From Aureibaculum luteum (GTDB taxonomy: Bacteria > Bacteroidota > Bacteroidia > Flavobacteriales > Flavobacteriaceae): a stretch of DNA of 39,198 nucleotides. Shown one piece after another: positions 16,483 through 25,360 of the stretch. Made by a program: the position numbers and the translations under genes. The stretch covers positions 1-39,198 of the forward strand of contig NZ_QRGD01000014.1 of assembly GCF_003449015.1 (NCBI RefSeq). Direction: 5' to 3'. Every line of letters begins with the position of its first letter. The stretch's first letter is position 1. The notes beneath the pieces are model-generated. The model was not told the DNA's origin and ran no database searches. It saw only the letters and a program-made list of their open reading frames with translations.

Positions 16483-17442
16483 TTACTCTTGCACTACCAT
16501 TTGACCAGGTTCACCGTGTAAACATTTAATTATTTCATTTCCGCCAACTTCACCCGCATGGTAATGATACCCTCTAACATCGTCTTGATGTCCACCACAA
16601 TTGTCTAAATCGGTTGGTTTTTCTCCTTTTTTATCGGTTAAGGCATAAATACCAAAACCATCAATGGCATAACCTAGCATAGGAGCATGCGTATCTGTTT
16701 GCTCAATTTCTTTGGTAGAACCCGTAGCAGCATGATAATGATAACCACCGTGTGGATTTACATGTCCACCATGATCATCCAATGGAGCCAACGTATGTGC
16801 CGCTAAAATGGCATGAACTGGAGCTGGCGGATCGTAGTTTACGCCGTTAAAAGCCAATCCTAAACCGTTACGACTTAAATCTCTACTTCTATTGTTGTAT
16901 ACTGGAGTAACCGGTATGGTATACGTTGTTATTTGATCTTCGTAGTATTCAGGTAAACATTCTACACAATGGTTTTGGTATTCATCTTCAACATCGGGTT
17001 TAGCGGCACCTTCGCATGCTTCTTTAGATGTAGTCACTTTTATAGAATCATTTTCTCTAAAAAGATTCCATCTATCATCATTATAAAATTTGTCTAAATC
17101 AGCTATAAAATGACCATCTACATCATATACTTTGCCTTCTCTAAACCATAAACCACCTTTTTCTTTACCATCACTGATATGTCTTGGGCACCAAGGTCCC
17201 ATGTTGTGTTCTGTAGGTTGCGAATGCGTTTTGATAACATAGCATAAAGTTTTTCCACCTTTTAAATCTACTTCCTTTTTAACGATATCTACAATTAAAG
17301 CATCTTTGATAAAATAATCAGGATTTACATCTACCACTTTTACTTGGCTGGCATCTACACCATTCGATTTTAAATTACACGAATAAGTAATTATTAATAG
17401 TATGGCAACTGTTAAGGCTTTGTTGAAGTTGGTTTTTATCAT
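16483..17442 (-). CDS. YHYH-domain lipoprotein
   Basis: Predicted surface or periplasmic lipoprotein (lipobox TYSC, C22). The C-terminal half has the YHYH family signature: GGYHYHA (232-238), LGYAIDGFGIYAL (256-268), and a second GYHYHAG (291-297), with a His/Asp-rich stretch DDHGGHVNPHGG (222-233). A cysteine-containing N-terminal region (C67, C85, C143, C159, C162) precedes it. The many His residues suggest metal binding; function in the family is not established. Its ATG overlaps the stop of the GNAT gene by 4 bp (17439-17442), indicating translational coupling as the third gene of an operon with GH27. Confidence 0.88.
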   Translation of the reverse strand: MIKTNFNKALTVAILLIITYSCNLKSNGVDASQVKVVDVNPDYFIKDALIVDIVKKEVDLKGGKTLCYVIKTHSQPTEHNMGPWCPRHISDGKEKGGLWFREGKVYDVDGHFIADLDKFYNDDRWNLFRENDSIKVTTSKEACEGAAKPDVEDEYQNHCVECLPEYYEDQITTYTIPVTPVYNNRSRDLSRNGLGLAFNGVNYDPPAPVHAILAAHTLAPLDDHGGHVNPHGGYHYHAATGSTKEIEQTDTHAPMLGYAIDGFGIYALTDKKGEKPTDLDNCGGHQDDVRGYHYHAGEVGGNEIIKCLHGEPGQMVVQE

Positions 17443-17933
17443 TCTGGTTTGTTGTTTATATTATTAGTTTCTAGTCTCATTTGTAATAGATCTGGTTTAA
17501 ATCCTACTTTTTTATAGGCGTTTAAAGCACTTACATTATCAGCATATACATCCAATTGAATTTCAGTAATATTCTTGGACGTTGCCCATGTTATTAAATG
17601 TTTAGTCACGGTCCCGTTGATTCCTTTACCACGATGTTCAGGTATTACATACATAAACCCTAAATAGGCATATTGGTCTGGTTTTTTATAAACTGCAGAA
17701 TCCTTTATGAGAGCATAGCCACAACCGACTAATTTGTTTTCTATTATTGCAACTAAGAGTTCAGCATCATCGCTGTTAATGAGGTTTTCTATAGTGTAAT
17801 ACGTGATGGGGTCTTCTTTTAAATTTAAAGCAAAAGGGCGTTCGTAAGTTATTACACCTTGTTCAAATTGTTTTAATGTCGCTAGGTCTTGTAGTGTGGC
17901 TTTACGTATTTGTATCATATTGACTTCCTTCAT
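17439..17933 (-). CDS. GNAT-family N-acetyltransferase
   Basis: Cytoplasmic acetyl-CoA-dependent acetyltransferase. Motif A MYVIPEHRGKGINGTVTK (94-111) holds the R-x-x-G-x-G loop that binds the pyrophosphate of CoA (RGKGING, 101-107), and motif B appears as DNVSALNAYKKVGF (132-145). Two starts are possible, at 17933 and, five codons in, at 17918 (MIQIRKATLQDL, where the domain match begins). The 17933 start leaves only 5 bp after the alpha-galactosidase stop. The acceptor (amino sugar, amine or protein N-terminus) is not evident. Confidence 0.88.
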   Translation of the reverse strand: MKEVNMIQIRKATLQDLATLKQFEQGVITYERPFALNLKEDPITYYTIENLINSDDAELLVAIIENKLVGCGYALIKDSAVYKKPDQYAYLGFMYVIPEHRGKGINGTVTKHLITWATSKNITEIQLDVYADNVSALNAYKKVGFKPDLLQMRLETNNINNKPE

Positions 17934-17938
17934 TTATT

Positions 17939-19192
17939 TTATTCTTGTTTTTTATCCTTGTATTGAAACACGTTGTAGGGTAACGACTTTCCTTTTATTT
18001 TTAATACCACAACACCATGTGAAGGGACCGTCATCTCAATTGATTTCTTAGAAGATAATGCATACATTTTTTTAGACCATAAGTCTTTCATGGTATGGGC
18101 TATGTTACCATCTAAACCAATTTGATCTAACGTAAAGGAAATACTCTCGGTTTTATCAGATCTGTTTAATAAAGCAACAGCAACTTCGCCACTTATAGTG
18201 GAGTGTAAGGGTTTGGCCCAAACTTCTAAATCACCATGATCTACTAAACGTCGAGCCTGATAGACATAAGAGCTTTGATTCAAATCAATAATTTCTTCAT
18301 TCGTGATAATTTCAACAGTTTCCTTGCTCATATTCGTCAAGTCATTTCCTAATAAAAGAGGCGAATGCATAATAGCCCACATTGAAAAATGTGTTTTATC
18401 CTCTTCGTAAGACATTCCGCGACCTACTTGGAGCATATCCATATCATTATAATGACCTTTAGAACTGTATTGCCATAGGTCGGCGTTCAAATCAATAATA
18501 GCCAAAATAGAATGAAATTTATTATTGATATCTGCTGAAATTCGCCAAGAATCTGCAACTTGAGTTACCCATTTTCCAGGGAACTGCCAACGGCACACAT
18601 TATAAATTACCTCAGGATTAATCGCTTTAATTTTAGTCCCAATTTCAGAATACCGGGTTTGCTCATCGAGACCTAACCATTCACCACCACACCAATCAAT
18701 TTTTATAAAATCGTATTTCCATTTTTTAAGAAATAATTCCAAATCTTGATCATCATGACCATATAAACCCATGCCCACACCAATGGTGTCTTTATCCCAA
18801 TACGAAGCACAAGTATTACTACCAGCATCTGAATAAATTCCGGCCTTTAACCCTTTAGAATGAATATAAGCTGCCAATGATTTCATTCCACTTGGAAAAC
18901 GTTCTTTATGTACAAGTAAATTTCCATTTTGATCTCTGCCACCAAAAAAACCATCATCCGTATTTATAAAAGAGTAACCCGCATCTTTTAAGCCGGAAGA
19001 TACCATGGCATCGGCTTGCGATTTAATAATATCTTCGTTAATGTTTACGCGATAGTTATTCCAACTAGCCCAGCCCATAAGTGGTGCATTAGTAGTTGTT
19101 TTTGGAGGTTCATTTTTGTCATTTTGTGCCTGAAAATGAAAACTGGCAGTTATAAAGATAAGAACACAGAAAAGTCGTTTTATGTTGTACAT
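17939..19192 (-). CDS. GH27 alpha-galactosidase, exported
   Basis: Predicted retaining alpha-galactosidase of glycoside hydrolase family 27, releasing terminal alpha-galactose from polysaccharides or glycolipids. Signal peptide about 1-22. The (beta/alpha)8 barrel starts with APLMGWASWNNY (36-47). YSFINTDDGFF (73-83), KIDWCGG (164-170) with the nucleophile D166, and DSWRISADI (214-222) with the acid/base D221 are clear; YNDMDMLQVG (248-257) and the C-terminal antiparallel domain follow. Its 417 aa fits the family. It is the first gene of an operon with the GNAT and YHYH genes, which follow at 5 bp and with a 4-bp overlap. Confidence 0.94.
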   Translation of the reverse strand: MYNIKRLFCVLIFITASFHFQAQNDKNEPPKTTTNAPLMGWASWNNYRVNINEDIIKSQADAMVSSGLKDAGYSFINTDDGFFGGRDQNGNLLVHKERFPSGMKSLAAYIHSKGLKAGIYSDAGSNTCASYWDKDTIGVGMGLYGHDDQDLELFLKKWKYDFIKIDWCGGEWLGLDEQTRYSEIGTKIKAINPEVIYNVCRWQFPGKWVTQVADSWRISADINNKFHSILAIIDLNADLWQYSSKGHYNDMDMLQVGRGMSYEEDKTHFSMWAIMHSPLLLGNDLTNMSKETVEIITNEEIIDLNQSSYVYQARRLVDHGDLEVWAKPLHSTISGEVAVALLNRSDKTESISFTLDQIGLDGNIAHTMKDLWSKKMYALSSKKSIEMTVPSHGVVVLKIKGKSLPYNVFQYKDKKQE

Positions 19193-19370
19193 ATAAGTGT
19201 GTGGTCATTGCAAAATGACTAAAAAATTAGGGTGAATTATAAAAATTAGGTTAAATATATAATAATTATTTAGTTTATAAACTTTTTCTATACGGGCATC
19301 AATTATTTAGTTAGTAAAGCATTTGTTTAGTCAAATCTGCTTTGTATTTTTACACTTCAATAAGAGAACT

Positions 19371-20129
19371 ATGAAAGTAATTATATCGCCAGCAAAGTCT
19401 TTAGATTTTGAATCAGAAGTGCCAACCGAAAAATATTCAGCCCCTATTTTTTTAAAAGAAGCAGAAAAATTAAGCACAGTTTTGAAGAAGAAAAGTGCCA
19501 AACAGCTTTCCAAATTAATGCACATTTCAGACAATTTGGGGCAATTAAATTTTGATAGAAATCAGCATTGGAATGTTCCTTTTACACCTGACAATTCAAA
19601 GCAGGCTATTTATGCCTTTACGGGTGCTGTATTTCAAGGTATTGATATGGCTACGCTGCCTGTTAGTAAATTGGACCAATTGCAAGATAAATTGCGTATA
19701 ATTTCTGGGCAGTATGGTTTGCTGAAACCCTTAGATTTAATGCAACCCTATCGATTGGAAATGGGTACAAAATTAAAAATTGGCAGAAAAGAGAATCTTT
19801 ATCAGTTTTGGGATGGTGCTATTACCAAAGCCTTAAATGAGGAATTAAAAGATGATGAACCCGTTATTAATTTGGCAAGTAACGAATATTTTAAAGCTAT
19901 AAAACCTAAGTTGTTAAAATCGCCTATCATTACTCCCGTTTTTAAAGATTTAAAAAATGGTGAATATAAAATGATTATGACCTATGCCAAATTAGCAAGA
20001 GGCTATATGGTTCGTTATATTATTGATTATGATGTTGCTACTGTTGAAGGTTTAAAAGGGTTTAATAGCGAAGGTTATGCATTTGATGCGAATAAGTCTT
20101 CAGAAACGGAGTTGGTTTTTACGCGTTAA
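19371..20129 (+). CDS. yaaA: Peroxide stress protein YaaA (DUF328)
   Basis: Cytoplasmic protein that in E. coli lowers intracellular iron under H2O2 stress and limits DNA damage. The longest frame starts upstream at 19323, but the family begins at MKVIISPAKSLDF, so the ATG at 19371 (252 aa) is used. Conserved blocks: ISPAKSLDF (5-13), SGQYGLLKP (112-120), QPYRLEMG (125-132), NLASNEYF (167-174) and AKLARG (206-211). It is divergent from the GH27 gene. The next gene begins 11 bp after its stop, so the two probably form an operon. No OxyR site was noticed. Confidence 0.95.
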   Translation: MKVIISPAKSLDFESEVPTEKYSAPIFLKEAEKLSTVLKKKSAKQLSKLMHISDNLGQLNFDRNQHWNVPFTPDNSKQAIYAFTGAVFQGIDMATLPVSKLDQLQDKLRIISGQYGLLKPLDLMQPYRLEMGTKLKIGRKENLYQFWDGAITKALNEELKDDEPVINLASNEYFKAIKPKLLKSPIITPVFKDLKNGEYKMIMTYAKLARGYMVRYIIDYDVATVEGLKGFNSEGYAFDANKSSETELVFTR

Positions 20130-20139
20130 AAAAAGTATT

Positions 20140-21192
20140 TTGAAAATAATTGTCACTATTCTATTTGTATTCTTTGTTTCCATTACTTATGCTCAAAAGG
20201 ACAATTTTGAGCGTTTTCTAGCTGAAGGCAAAGCAGAGTTTCATAAAAACTTTGAAGAACAAGATTATGATGTTGCCGTTAGGACACTTGAAAGAGCGGT
20301 ACAGTTAAAACCAGAAAATACGGAAGCGAAGTACTTTTTAGGCTATGCGTATAGTCGTTTAAATGCTAAGGATGGAGCAAGTTTAATTTCAATGAAACTT
20401 GATCTAACCATTAAATCAAGTGAGCAATTCGAGGCGGTTAATAAATTGACCCCAAAATATGAAGGGGAAATCGTAGTGTTAGACCCTTATTCAAAAATTA
20501 CTTCTGAATGGGGAAGTATGGCAATGACCTATTGGCACAAAGGTCAAAAAGATCAAGCATTATGGGCCTTTAATGAAGGAATAAAAAGAGGTGGGTTTAG
20601 TGAATTTATACTTGCACTAAACAAGAAAATATTAGATTCTTGTAATGAAAATTCCATTTTATTTACATCTGGAGATCAACTCACTATTCCACTTTGGTAT
20701 TTGCAAATTGTTGAAGGGTATAGAAAAGATATTGCAGTTGTTGATGCTAATTTACTAGAGTCTTCTTGGTATGCTACCTATTTAGTAAAACAGAAAGTGG
20801 TTACGTTTGATTTGCCTGAGGAAACGCTGGATAATCTAGAAATTCAAGAATGGGCTCCACAAAAAATTACAATAGGTGACTTTGCTTGGACAGTTAATCC
20901 AACCTATGAAAATACCTATTTATTTAGATGTGATCTTTTGTTGTTGAGTATCTTAAAAGCAAACAAATTTGAAAGGCCAGTTTTTTTTACTGATGGTTTC
21001 CCTAAAGATCGTCAATTGAGTTTGACTGACAATCTTTGGTCATACGGTTTTTTTGTGGATGCTATAAATTTCTATGATGATGGCCCACTTGAATTAGAAT
21101 CTGATACGTCAGAAATGGATGCACTTATGGCATTGGCCATTAAGAATAGCCCTGATGAATTGTGGTTTGTTGAATTATTGAAAAGGCTTTAA
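20140..21192 (+). CDS. Exported TPR protein with a DUF2723-tail-like domain
   Basis: The longest frame starts inside yaaA at 20077, but an alternative TTG at 20140, 11 bp after the yaaA stop, gives a perfect 19-aa signal peptide (MKIIVTILFVFFVSITYAQ); I use it. Mature protein about 331 aa. TPR-like helices follow at residues 40-79 (YDVAVRTLERAVQLKPENTE, YFLGYAYSRL) and 125-150. Then ILFTSGDQLTIPLWYLQIVE with KDIAVVDANLL matches the pattern of the soluble C-terminal part of DUF2723 membrane proteins (GDNDTxPLWYxQEVEGxRxDVxVV). No membrane helices are present. Probably periplasmic; function unknown. Residue numbers count from the TTG. Confidence 0.72.
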   Translation: MKIIVTILFVFFVSITYAQKDNFERFLAEGKAEFHKNFEEQDYDVAVRTLERAVQLKPENTEAKYFLGYAYSRLNAKDGASLISMKLDLTIKSSEQFEAVNKLTPKYEGEIVVLDPYSKITSEWGSMAMTYWHKGQKDQALWAFNEGIKRGGFSEFILALNKKILDSCNENSILFTSGDQLTIPLWYLQIVEGYRKDIAVVDANLLESSWYATYLVKQKVVTFDLPEETLDNLEIQEWAPQKITIGDFAWTVNPTYENTYLFRCDLLLLSILKANKFERPVFFTDGFPKDRQLSLTDNLWSYGFFVDAINFYDDGPLELESDTSEMDALMALAIKNSPDELWFVELLKRL

Positions 21193-21361
21193 GGGAATTG
21201 GCAAATTATCCGAGTGTATTATGTATGTTATTTTAGTGACGAAGATAAAGTCTAGGTCGCAAAAGTCACTCTTAGTGATGGTTATGTTTTTTGTGCTAAT
21301 ATCAAGTGAAAATTAGTTGGTGCTTATTAGGTTAGTTAAATGAAATATATTTTATTACCTT

Positions 21362-21449
21362 TTTAATTCTCCTTCTTTTTTCAAGGGGAGGTGCCCAGTA
21401 GTAAAATTTAATTTTTATGATAAAGTAGAAAGACGACGGGGTCAAAAAA
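21362..21449 (+). repeat. REP-like element, copy 1 (left end of DUF559 unit)
   Basis: TTTAATTCTCC, a poly-T stretch, CAAGGGGAGGTGCCCAGTAG, then AAAGACGACGGGGT at its end. It stops 6 bp before the DUF559 start codon. An inverted copy lies after the gene and a third, direct copy beyond that. Confidence 0.75.
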
Positions 21450-21455
21450 TACTAA

Positions 21456-21815
21456 ATGAGTAAACTACACAACCGTAAATATCTGGAAGAACGCAGAAAA
21501 GCACTTCGCAATAAATCTACATCAGCGGAAGCTACTTTATGGATATCGCTTCAGAGAAAACAGTTAAGAGGAAGGAAATTTAGAAGACAACATAGTATTG
21601 ATAACTATATTGTAGATTTTTATTGTGCTTCTGAAAACCTAATTATAGAGCTTGATGGTGCTGTACATTTAGGTTTAGCACAACAAAATTATGATGAGGA
21701 ACGAACTCGTTTATTGGAAGATTTAGGATATAAAATTGTTAGATTTGAAAATAAGTTGGTTTTTGAAAGTTTGGAAGGAGTGTTAGAAGAGATTGGTAGT
21801 TATTTTATAGATTAG
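21456..21815 (+). CDS. DUF559 endonuclease-like protein
   Basis: Small cytoplasmic protein of the DUF559 family, a restriction-endonuclease-like (PD-(D/E)XK) fold related to very-short-patch repair nucleases. The likely catalytic residues are E25 (SAEATLW), D54 (VDFY) and E65/D67 (IELDG), with H71 near. The 119 aa is the normal length. It stands alone between two copies of a hairpin repeat, one immediately before the start and one, inverted, immediately after the stop. In vivo function of DUF559 proteins is not settled; a role in processing the flanking repeats is my inference. Confidence 0.88.
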   Translation: MSKLHNRKYLEERRKALRNKSTSAEATLWISLQRKQLRGRKFRRQHSIDNYIVDFYCASENLIIELDGAVHLGLAQQNYDEERTRLLEDLGYKIVRFENKLVFESLEGVLEEIGSYFID

Positions 21816-21818
21816 CGT

Positions 21819-21897
21819 TTACCACCTCGTCTTTATGTTTTGCTTTCGCACACATAAATCCACTCCTCCTTGAAAAAGGAGGAGAATTAAAAAGTTA
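21819..21897 (-). repeat. REP-like element, copy 2 (inverted)
   Basis: Read on the minus strand it is TTAATTCTCCTCCTTTTTCA, AGGAGGAGTGG, ..., AAAGACGAGGTGG, the same order of blocks as copy 1. It contains the perfect hairpin CTCCTCCTT-GAAA-AAGGAGGAG (21863-21884) and begins right after the DUF559 stop codon. Confidence 0.75.
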
Positions 21898-21925
21898 TCA
21901 AATTTTCCTCTCGTATAATAGAATA

Positions 21926-22012
21926 AAAATTCCTCCCCTTTTTTCAAGGGTAGGTGCCCAGTTAGTAATATTGAATTTTTATAATAAAGTAAAAGGGCGG
22001 AGGGGTTTAATA
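21926..22012 (+). repeat. REP-like element, copy 3 (direct)
   Basis: AAATTCCTCCCC, poly-T, CAAGGGTAGGTGCCCAGT, ..., AAAGGGCGGAGGGGTTTAA. Direct copy of 21362-21449, 28 bp past copy 2. Its end runs into the stop codon (22007-22009) of the minus-strand GHL10 gene. Confidence 0.75.
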
Positions 22013-23524
22013 AACAAAAACTTCACCCTCACCAACATTATTGTTTCTACTTACAGGAACCACAACAAAAGTGGTTCTCTTTTTTAAATCGCGTTTGTTT
22101 AGGTTGATATGAGTTTCTCCTGTTAAGGCAATAATTTTTGAAGGATTATTAATTGCCATAGCTTCATCTCTTTCAAATTTATATACCAAGAATTTTACCG
22201 CTTCTTTAGCCGTATTTTCGGGTAGTTTTTTCCATGATAATTGATATTTTCTACCTTTTATTTTCGTGAGCTTTATATGAGAAACGGGGGCAGGAAAAAA
22301 GGAAGCCTTATTATTGGTTAGTGGCGGTAATGTTGGGTGTTGATAATAGTTCTCCTTTAATATTTTATTAATACCAAAGGCATTTTTATTAAAGCTTTTT
22401 GCACTAAAATAAGTTGAACCTTTAATCGTAGGTAAAGACCTATTCAAATCTAATTGCTTTTCAATTTCTGTTTTATTTTTTTGTTTCCATGCTTCATCTG
22501 TTTTACCTCCTAAGCGATACATGGCTTGCCCAATATATAGATTGGTATTATAGTTGTTTTTAATCCACCATTCTGCTATTGTTTTATAGTCAGCTTTATC
22601 ATGGCCAATTTGCCAATAAATTTGAGGAAGAATATAATCTAACCAACCCTTTTTTGTCCATAGTAAAACATCGGCATATAAATGGTCGTAGTTGGTTTGT
22701 CCGGCATCGGTATTAGAGCCTGTTGGGTCATCAGCTTTATTACGCCATACGCCAAAAGGACTAATGCCAAATTGTACCCAAGGTTTAATGGATTTTATAG
22801 TTGTATGTAATTCTTCAATGATGGTATTCACATTGTCTCTACGCCAATTATCAATTTGATTGGGATAAAATTTACCTCCAAAATTTTTAAAGGCATCGGC
22901 ATCAGGAAAAACTTCGTTGGCAATTTTATAAGGGTAAAAATAATCGTCAAAATGAATAGCATCTACATCATAATTCTGAACAATTTCTGCCACCACTTTA
23001 TTGGTATAGGTTCTAACTTCGGGTACACCTGGATTAAAATAAGTGGTTTCTCCATAGTTTAAAAACCAATCTGGCTTTTCTTTGAGTAATGCTAACGGTT
23101 TTGTTGTCGTATTTTTATAATTAATTAAAACCCGATAAGGATTTAACCATGCATGAAATTCCATTCCCCTTTTATGAGTTTCTGCAATTGCAAAGGCCAA
23201 CGGGTCGTAATAGGGTTTTGGTGGACTGTTAATACTATCGGTTAAATAGGCTGACCACGGTTCATAACTGGAATTGTAAAAAGCATCTGCCGTAGGGCGG
23301 ATTTGAAAAATGATTGCATTAAAATTCAAGTCTTTAAACTGATCTAACAGTTTTATAAGTTCTGCTTTTTGTTTAGTTGGATTTAAATTCTTTTTGCTAG
23401 GCCAATCAATATTATTGACCGTTGCTACCCAAACACCTCTAAACTCATGATTTATTTTTTGGGCAAAAATAAATTGTGCAGAGAATAATACAATTATTAT
23501 TGTGTAATTTATCTTCTTAAACAT
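22007..23524 (-). CDS. GHL10 (family 10-like) glycosidase-like protein
   Basis: Exported protein of the glycosyl hydrolase-like 10 family (DUF187). Signal peptide about 1-21 (FIFAQ). The barrel domain begins EFRGVWVATVNNIDWPSKK (27-45) and includes FNAIIFQIRPTADAFY, GMEFHAWLNPYRV, VDAIHFDDYFYP and WLDYILPQIYWQ, all conserved in the family. A fibronectin-type-III-like C-terminal segment starts near residue 415 (HIKLTKIKGRKYQLSWKK). Related proteins (YngK, DigH) act on peptidoglycan glycans; E. coli DigH cleaves denuded strands. That role here is inference. 505 aa. Its stop codon lies at the edge of a repeat copy. Confidence 0.92.
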   Translation of the reverse strand: MFKKINYTIIIVLFSAQFIFAQKINHEFRGVWVATVNNIDWPSKKNLNPTKQKAELIKLLDQFKDLNFNAIIFQIRPTADAFYNSSYEPWSAYLTDSINSPPKPYYDPLAFAIAETHKRGMEFHAWLNPYRVLINYKNTTTKPLALLKEKPDWFLNYGETTYFNPGVPEVRTYTNKVVAEIVQNYDVDAIHFDDYFYPYKIANEVFPDADAFKNFGGKFYPNQIDNWRRDNVNTIIEELHTTIKSIKPWVQFGISPFGVWRNKADDPTGSNTDAGQTNYDHLYADVLLWTKKGWLDYILPQIYWQIGHDKADYKTIAEWWIKNNYNTNLYIGQAMYRLGGKTDEAWKQKNKTEIEKQLDLNRSLPTIKGSTYFSAKSFNKNAFGINKILKENYYQHPTLPPLTNNKASFFPAPVSHIKLTKIKGRKYQLSWKKLPENTAKEAVKFLVYKFERDEAMAINNPSKIIALTGETHINLNKRDLKKRTTFVVVPVSRNNNVGEGEVFVY

Positions 23525-23554
23525 ATTCTTAATCTAAATAGTATTATCAATTTA

Positions 23555-23606
23555 CCTCTCCTTCGGAGAGGTCAGAAAGACCTTTTCGGTATTTCTGGGT
23601 GAGGTC
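23555..23606. repeat. Two-stem REP-like element abutting the sdaA stop codon
   Basis: CCTCTCC-TTC-GGAGAGG (23555-23571) followed by AGAAAGACC-N5-GGTATTTCT (23574-23596) and GGGTGAGGTC, ending directly at the sdaA stop (23607-23609). Its layout resembles the repeats around the DUF559 gene: a CTCC/GGAG stem and a distal G-rich end. Confidence 0.65.
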
Positions 23607-25031
23607 TTAACAATCAGACAATGCAACATTAACGGCTAAGCCACCTGTTGACGTTTCTTTGTATTTATTATTCATGTCTTTTGCGGTTTCCCACATGGTA
23701 TTTACTACCTTATCAAAGGGCACCTTAACATTTATAGGGTCAGTATCTAAAGCCAATTCAGCCGCATGGATGGCTTTTATGGCTCCCATAGAATTGCGTT
23801 CAATACAAGGTACTTGCACCAATCCACCAATAGGGTCACAAGTCAATCCTAAATGATGTTCCATAGCAATTTCAGCAGCAATTAATACTTGATCTGGAGT
23901 ACCACCTAATAGTTCGGTCAATGCACCTGCCGCCATCGCGGCTGAAACTCCAATTTCTGCCTGACAGCCACCCATTGCAGCAGATATAGTTGCACCTTTT
24001 TTAAAGATACTACCAATTTCACCAGCCACCAACAAGAATTTTTTAATTTCATCAAAACTAGCTTCGTGGTTTTCAATAACCAAATAATACATTAATACGG
24101 CGGGTATTACACCAGCACTCCCATTTGTCGGTGCGGTAACTACACGGCCTAATGAAGCGTTTACTTCATTAACACTTAAGGCAAAACAACTTACCCATTT
24201 AAGTATTTGTCTGAATTTAACTTCGGTATTTCTAATCGCTTCAAGCCATTCTTGAGGATTGTTGTATAATGAAACACCGATTAAGTTTTTATGAGTGTCA
24301 AAAGCACGACGTCTTACATTGAGTCCTCCAGGTAAATTACCTTCAGTATGACAGCCAGTATACATGCATTCTAACATGGTATTCCAAATACGATGGAATT
24401 CATAATCAATCTTCTCAGGTGTTCGTATTGATTTTTCATTTTCTAGAACTACATCAGAGATGGCTCGGTTTTGACTTTTACAATACGCCAATAACTCCGT
24501 ACCAAGTTTAATAGGATAAGGAAAGGTATTTGAGAAAATTTGTTTATTTTTTTTAGAGTTTTTACGTTCTTCTTTCACTACAAATCCACCACCAATAGAG
24601 TAGAAGGTAGAACGGCTTTTTTTACCCGAAATAGTAGCTGTAAAAGTCATTCCATTGGCATGAAAGGGAAGAAATTTTCTATTAAAAACAATATCCGTTT
24701 CCGGATTAAAAGCCAGTATTTTTTCGTTATTAAAAGATAATGCTTTCTTTATTTTTATGGCGGCAATAATAGCTTCGATACTTTGTGTAGGTATTGTTTC
24801 TGGGTCTGCACCACTTAAGCCAAGTAATATGGCATAATCAGTAGCATGACCTTTTCCTGTTAAGGATAAAGAACCATATAAATCAACCGTTATTTGTTCA
24901 ACAGTATCAAATTTATTGGAAGTCTTTAATTCTTTTATCCATCGTTCTGCAGCACGCCAAGGCCCTAAGGTGTGTGAACTAGAAGGTCCTACACCAATTT
25001 TTAACATATCAAATACCGAAATACATTCCAT
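23607..25031 (-). CDS. sdaA: L-serine ammonia-lyase, single-chain iron-sulfur type
   Basis: Cytoplasmic [4Fe-4S] enzyme that turns L-serine into pyruvate and ammonia. The N-terminal beta domain ([17 protein letters not shown], 12-28) is followed by the catalytic alpha domain (about 185-474). Cluster ligands C356 (GGCQAE), C398 (LTCDPIGG) and C409 (VPCIERN) are present, and the chain ends in a cysteine, C474 (LSDC). In the Legionella enzyme a C-terminal cysteine caps the fourth iron (tail-in-mouth). [12 protein letters not shown] (300-311) is the usual substrate loop. 474 aa is full length. A promoter-like TATTTTTG lies at 25056-25063. It is divergent from dnaK with 383 bp between. Confidence 0.96.
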   Translation of the reverse strand: MECISVFDMLKIGVGPSSSHTLGPWRAAERWIKELKTSNKFDTVEQITVDLYGSLSLTGKGHATDYAILLGLSGADPETIPTQSIEAIIAAIKIKKALSFNNEKILAFNPETDIVFNRKFLPFHANGMTFTATISGKKSRSTFYSIGGGFVVKEERKNSKKNKQIFSNTFPYPIKLGTELLAYCKSQNRAISDVVLENEKSIRTPEKIDYEFHRIWNTMLECMYTGCHTEGNLPGGLNVRRRAFDTHKNLIGVSLYNNPQEWLEAIRNTEVKFRQILKWVSCFALSVNEVNASLGRVVTAPTNGSAGVIPAVLMYYLVIENHEASFDEIKKFLLVAGEIGSIFKKGATISAAMGGCQAEIGVSAAMAAGALTELLGGTPDQVLIAAEIAMEHHLGLTCDPIGGLVQVPCIERNSMGAIKAIHAAELALDTDPINVKVPFDKVVNTMWETAKDMNNKYKETSTGGLAVNVALSDC

Positions 25032-25055
25032 ATAATTCTATTAGAAACTAATAAT

Positions 25056-25063
25056 CAAAAATA
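25056..25063 (-). promoter_or_regulatory. Bacteroidota -7 element (TATTTTTG) for sdaA
   Basis: Full TAnnTTTG match on the minus strand, about 25 bp upstream of the sdaA ATG, implying a short leader. No -33 element is clear. Confidence 0.35.
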
Positions 25064-25288
25064 GATAAAACAATTGAGTAAACTTAGTATTTATAATCGA
25101 AAAGGAAAGGAAGTTTGAACTCAGGTTAGCAAAGTGGTAAACTTCAAATTACAAGAACCAAATTCCAACGAAAGGTTTTGAATTATTAGAATCTTGTTTT
25201 TTATCGGAACATATGTCTTAATCGTATAATTAATGAACAATCATTAGTTATTTATGCCATGTTGCCGTGAGTGAATACACTCCTAAAA

Positions 25289-25360
25289 CTGCCACTCTGT
25301 CATTATTATAAAAAAAATGCTGTCAAAATCATTTAAAATTAGCGTTGGCATAAAGATTGA
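25289..25360 (+). promoter_or_regulatory. Probable heat-shock promoter region of dnaK
   Basis: Contains CTGCCACTCTGTCA (25289-25302), CTGTCAAAA (from 25320) and TTGGCATAAAGATTGACT (25345-25362). The TTGGCA-N6-TTGA arrangement looks like a -24/-12 type or a Flavobacteria-specific stress promoter. No CIRCE inverted repeat was seen in the 383-bp spacer. The rest of the spacer is A+T-rich without a gene. Confidence 0.4.
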
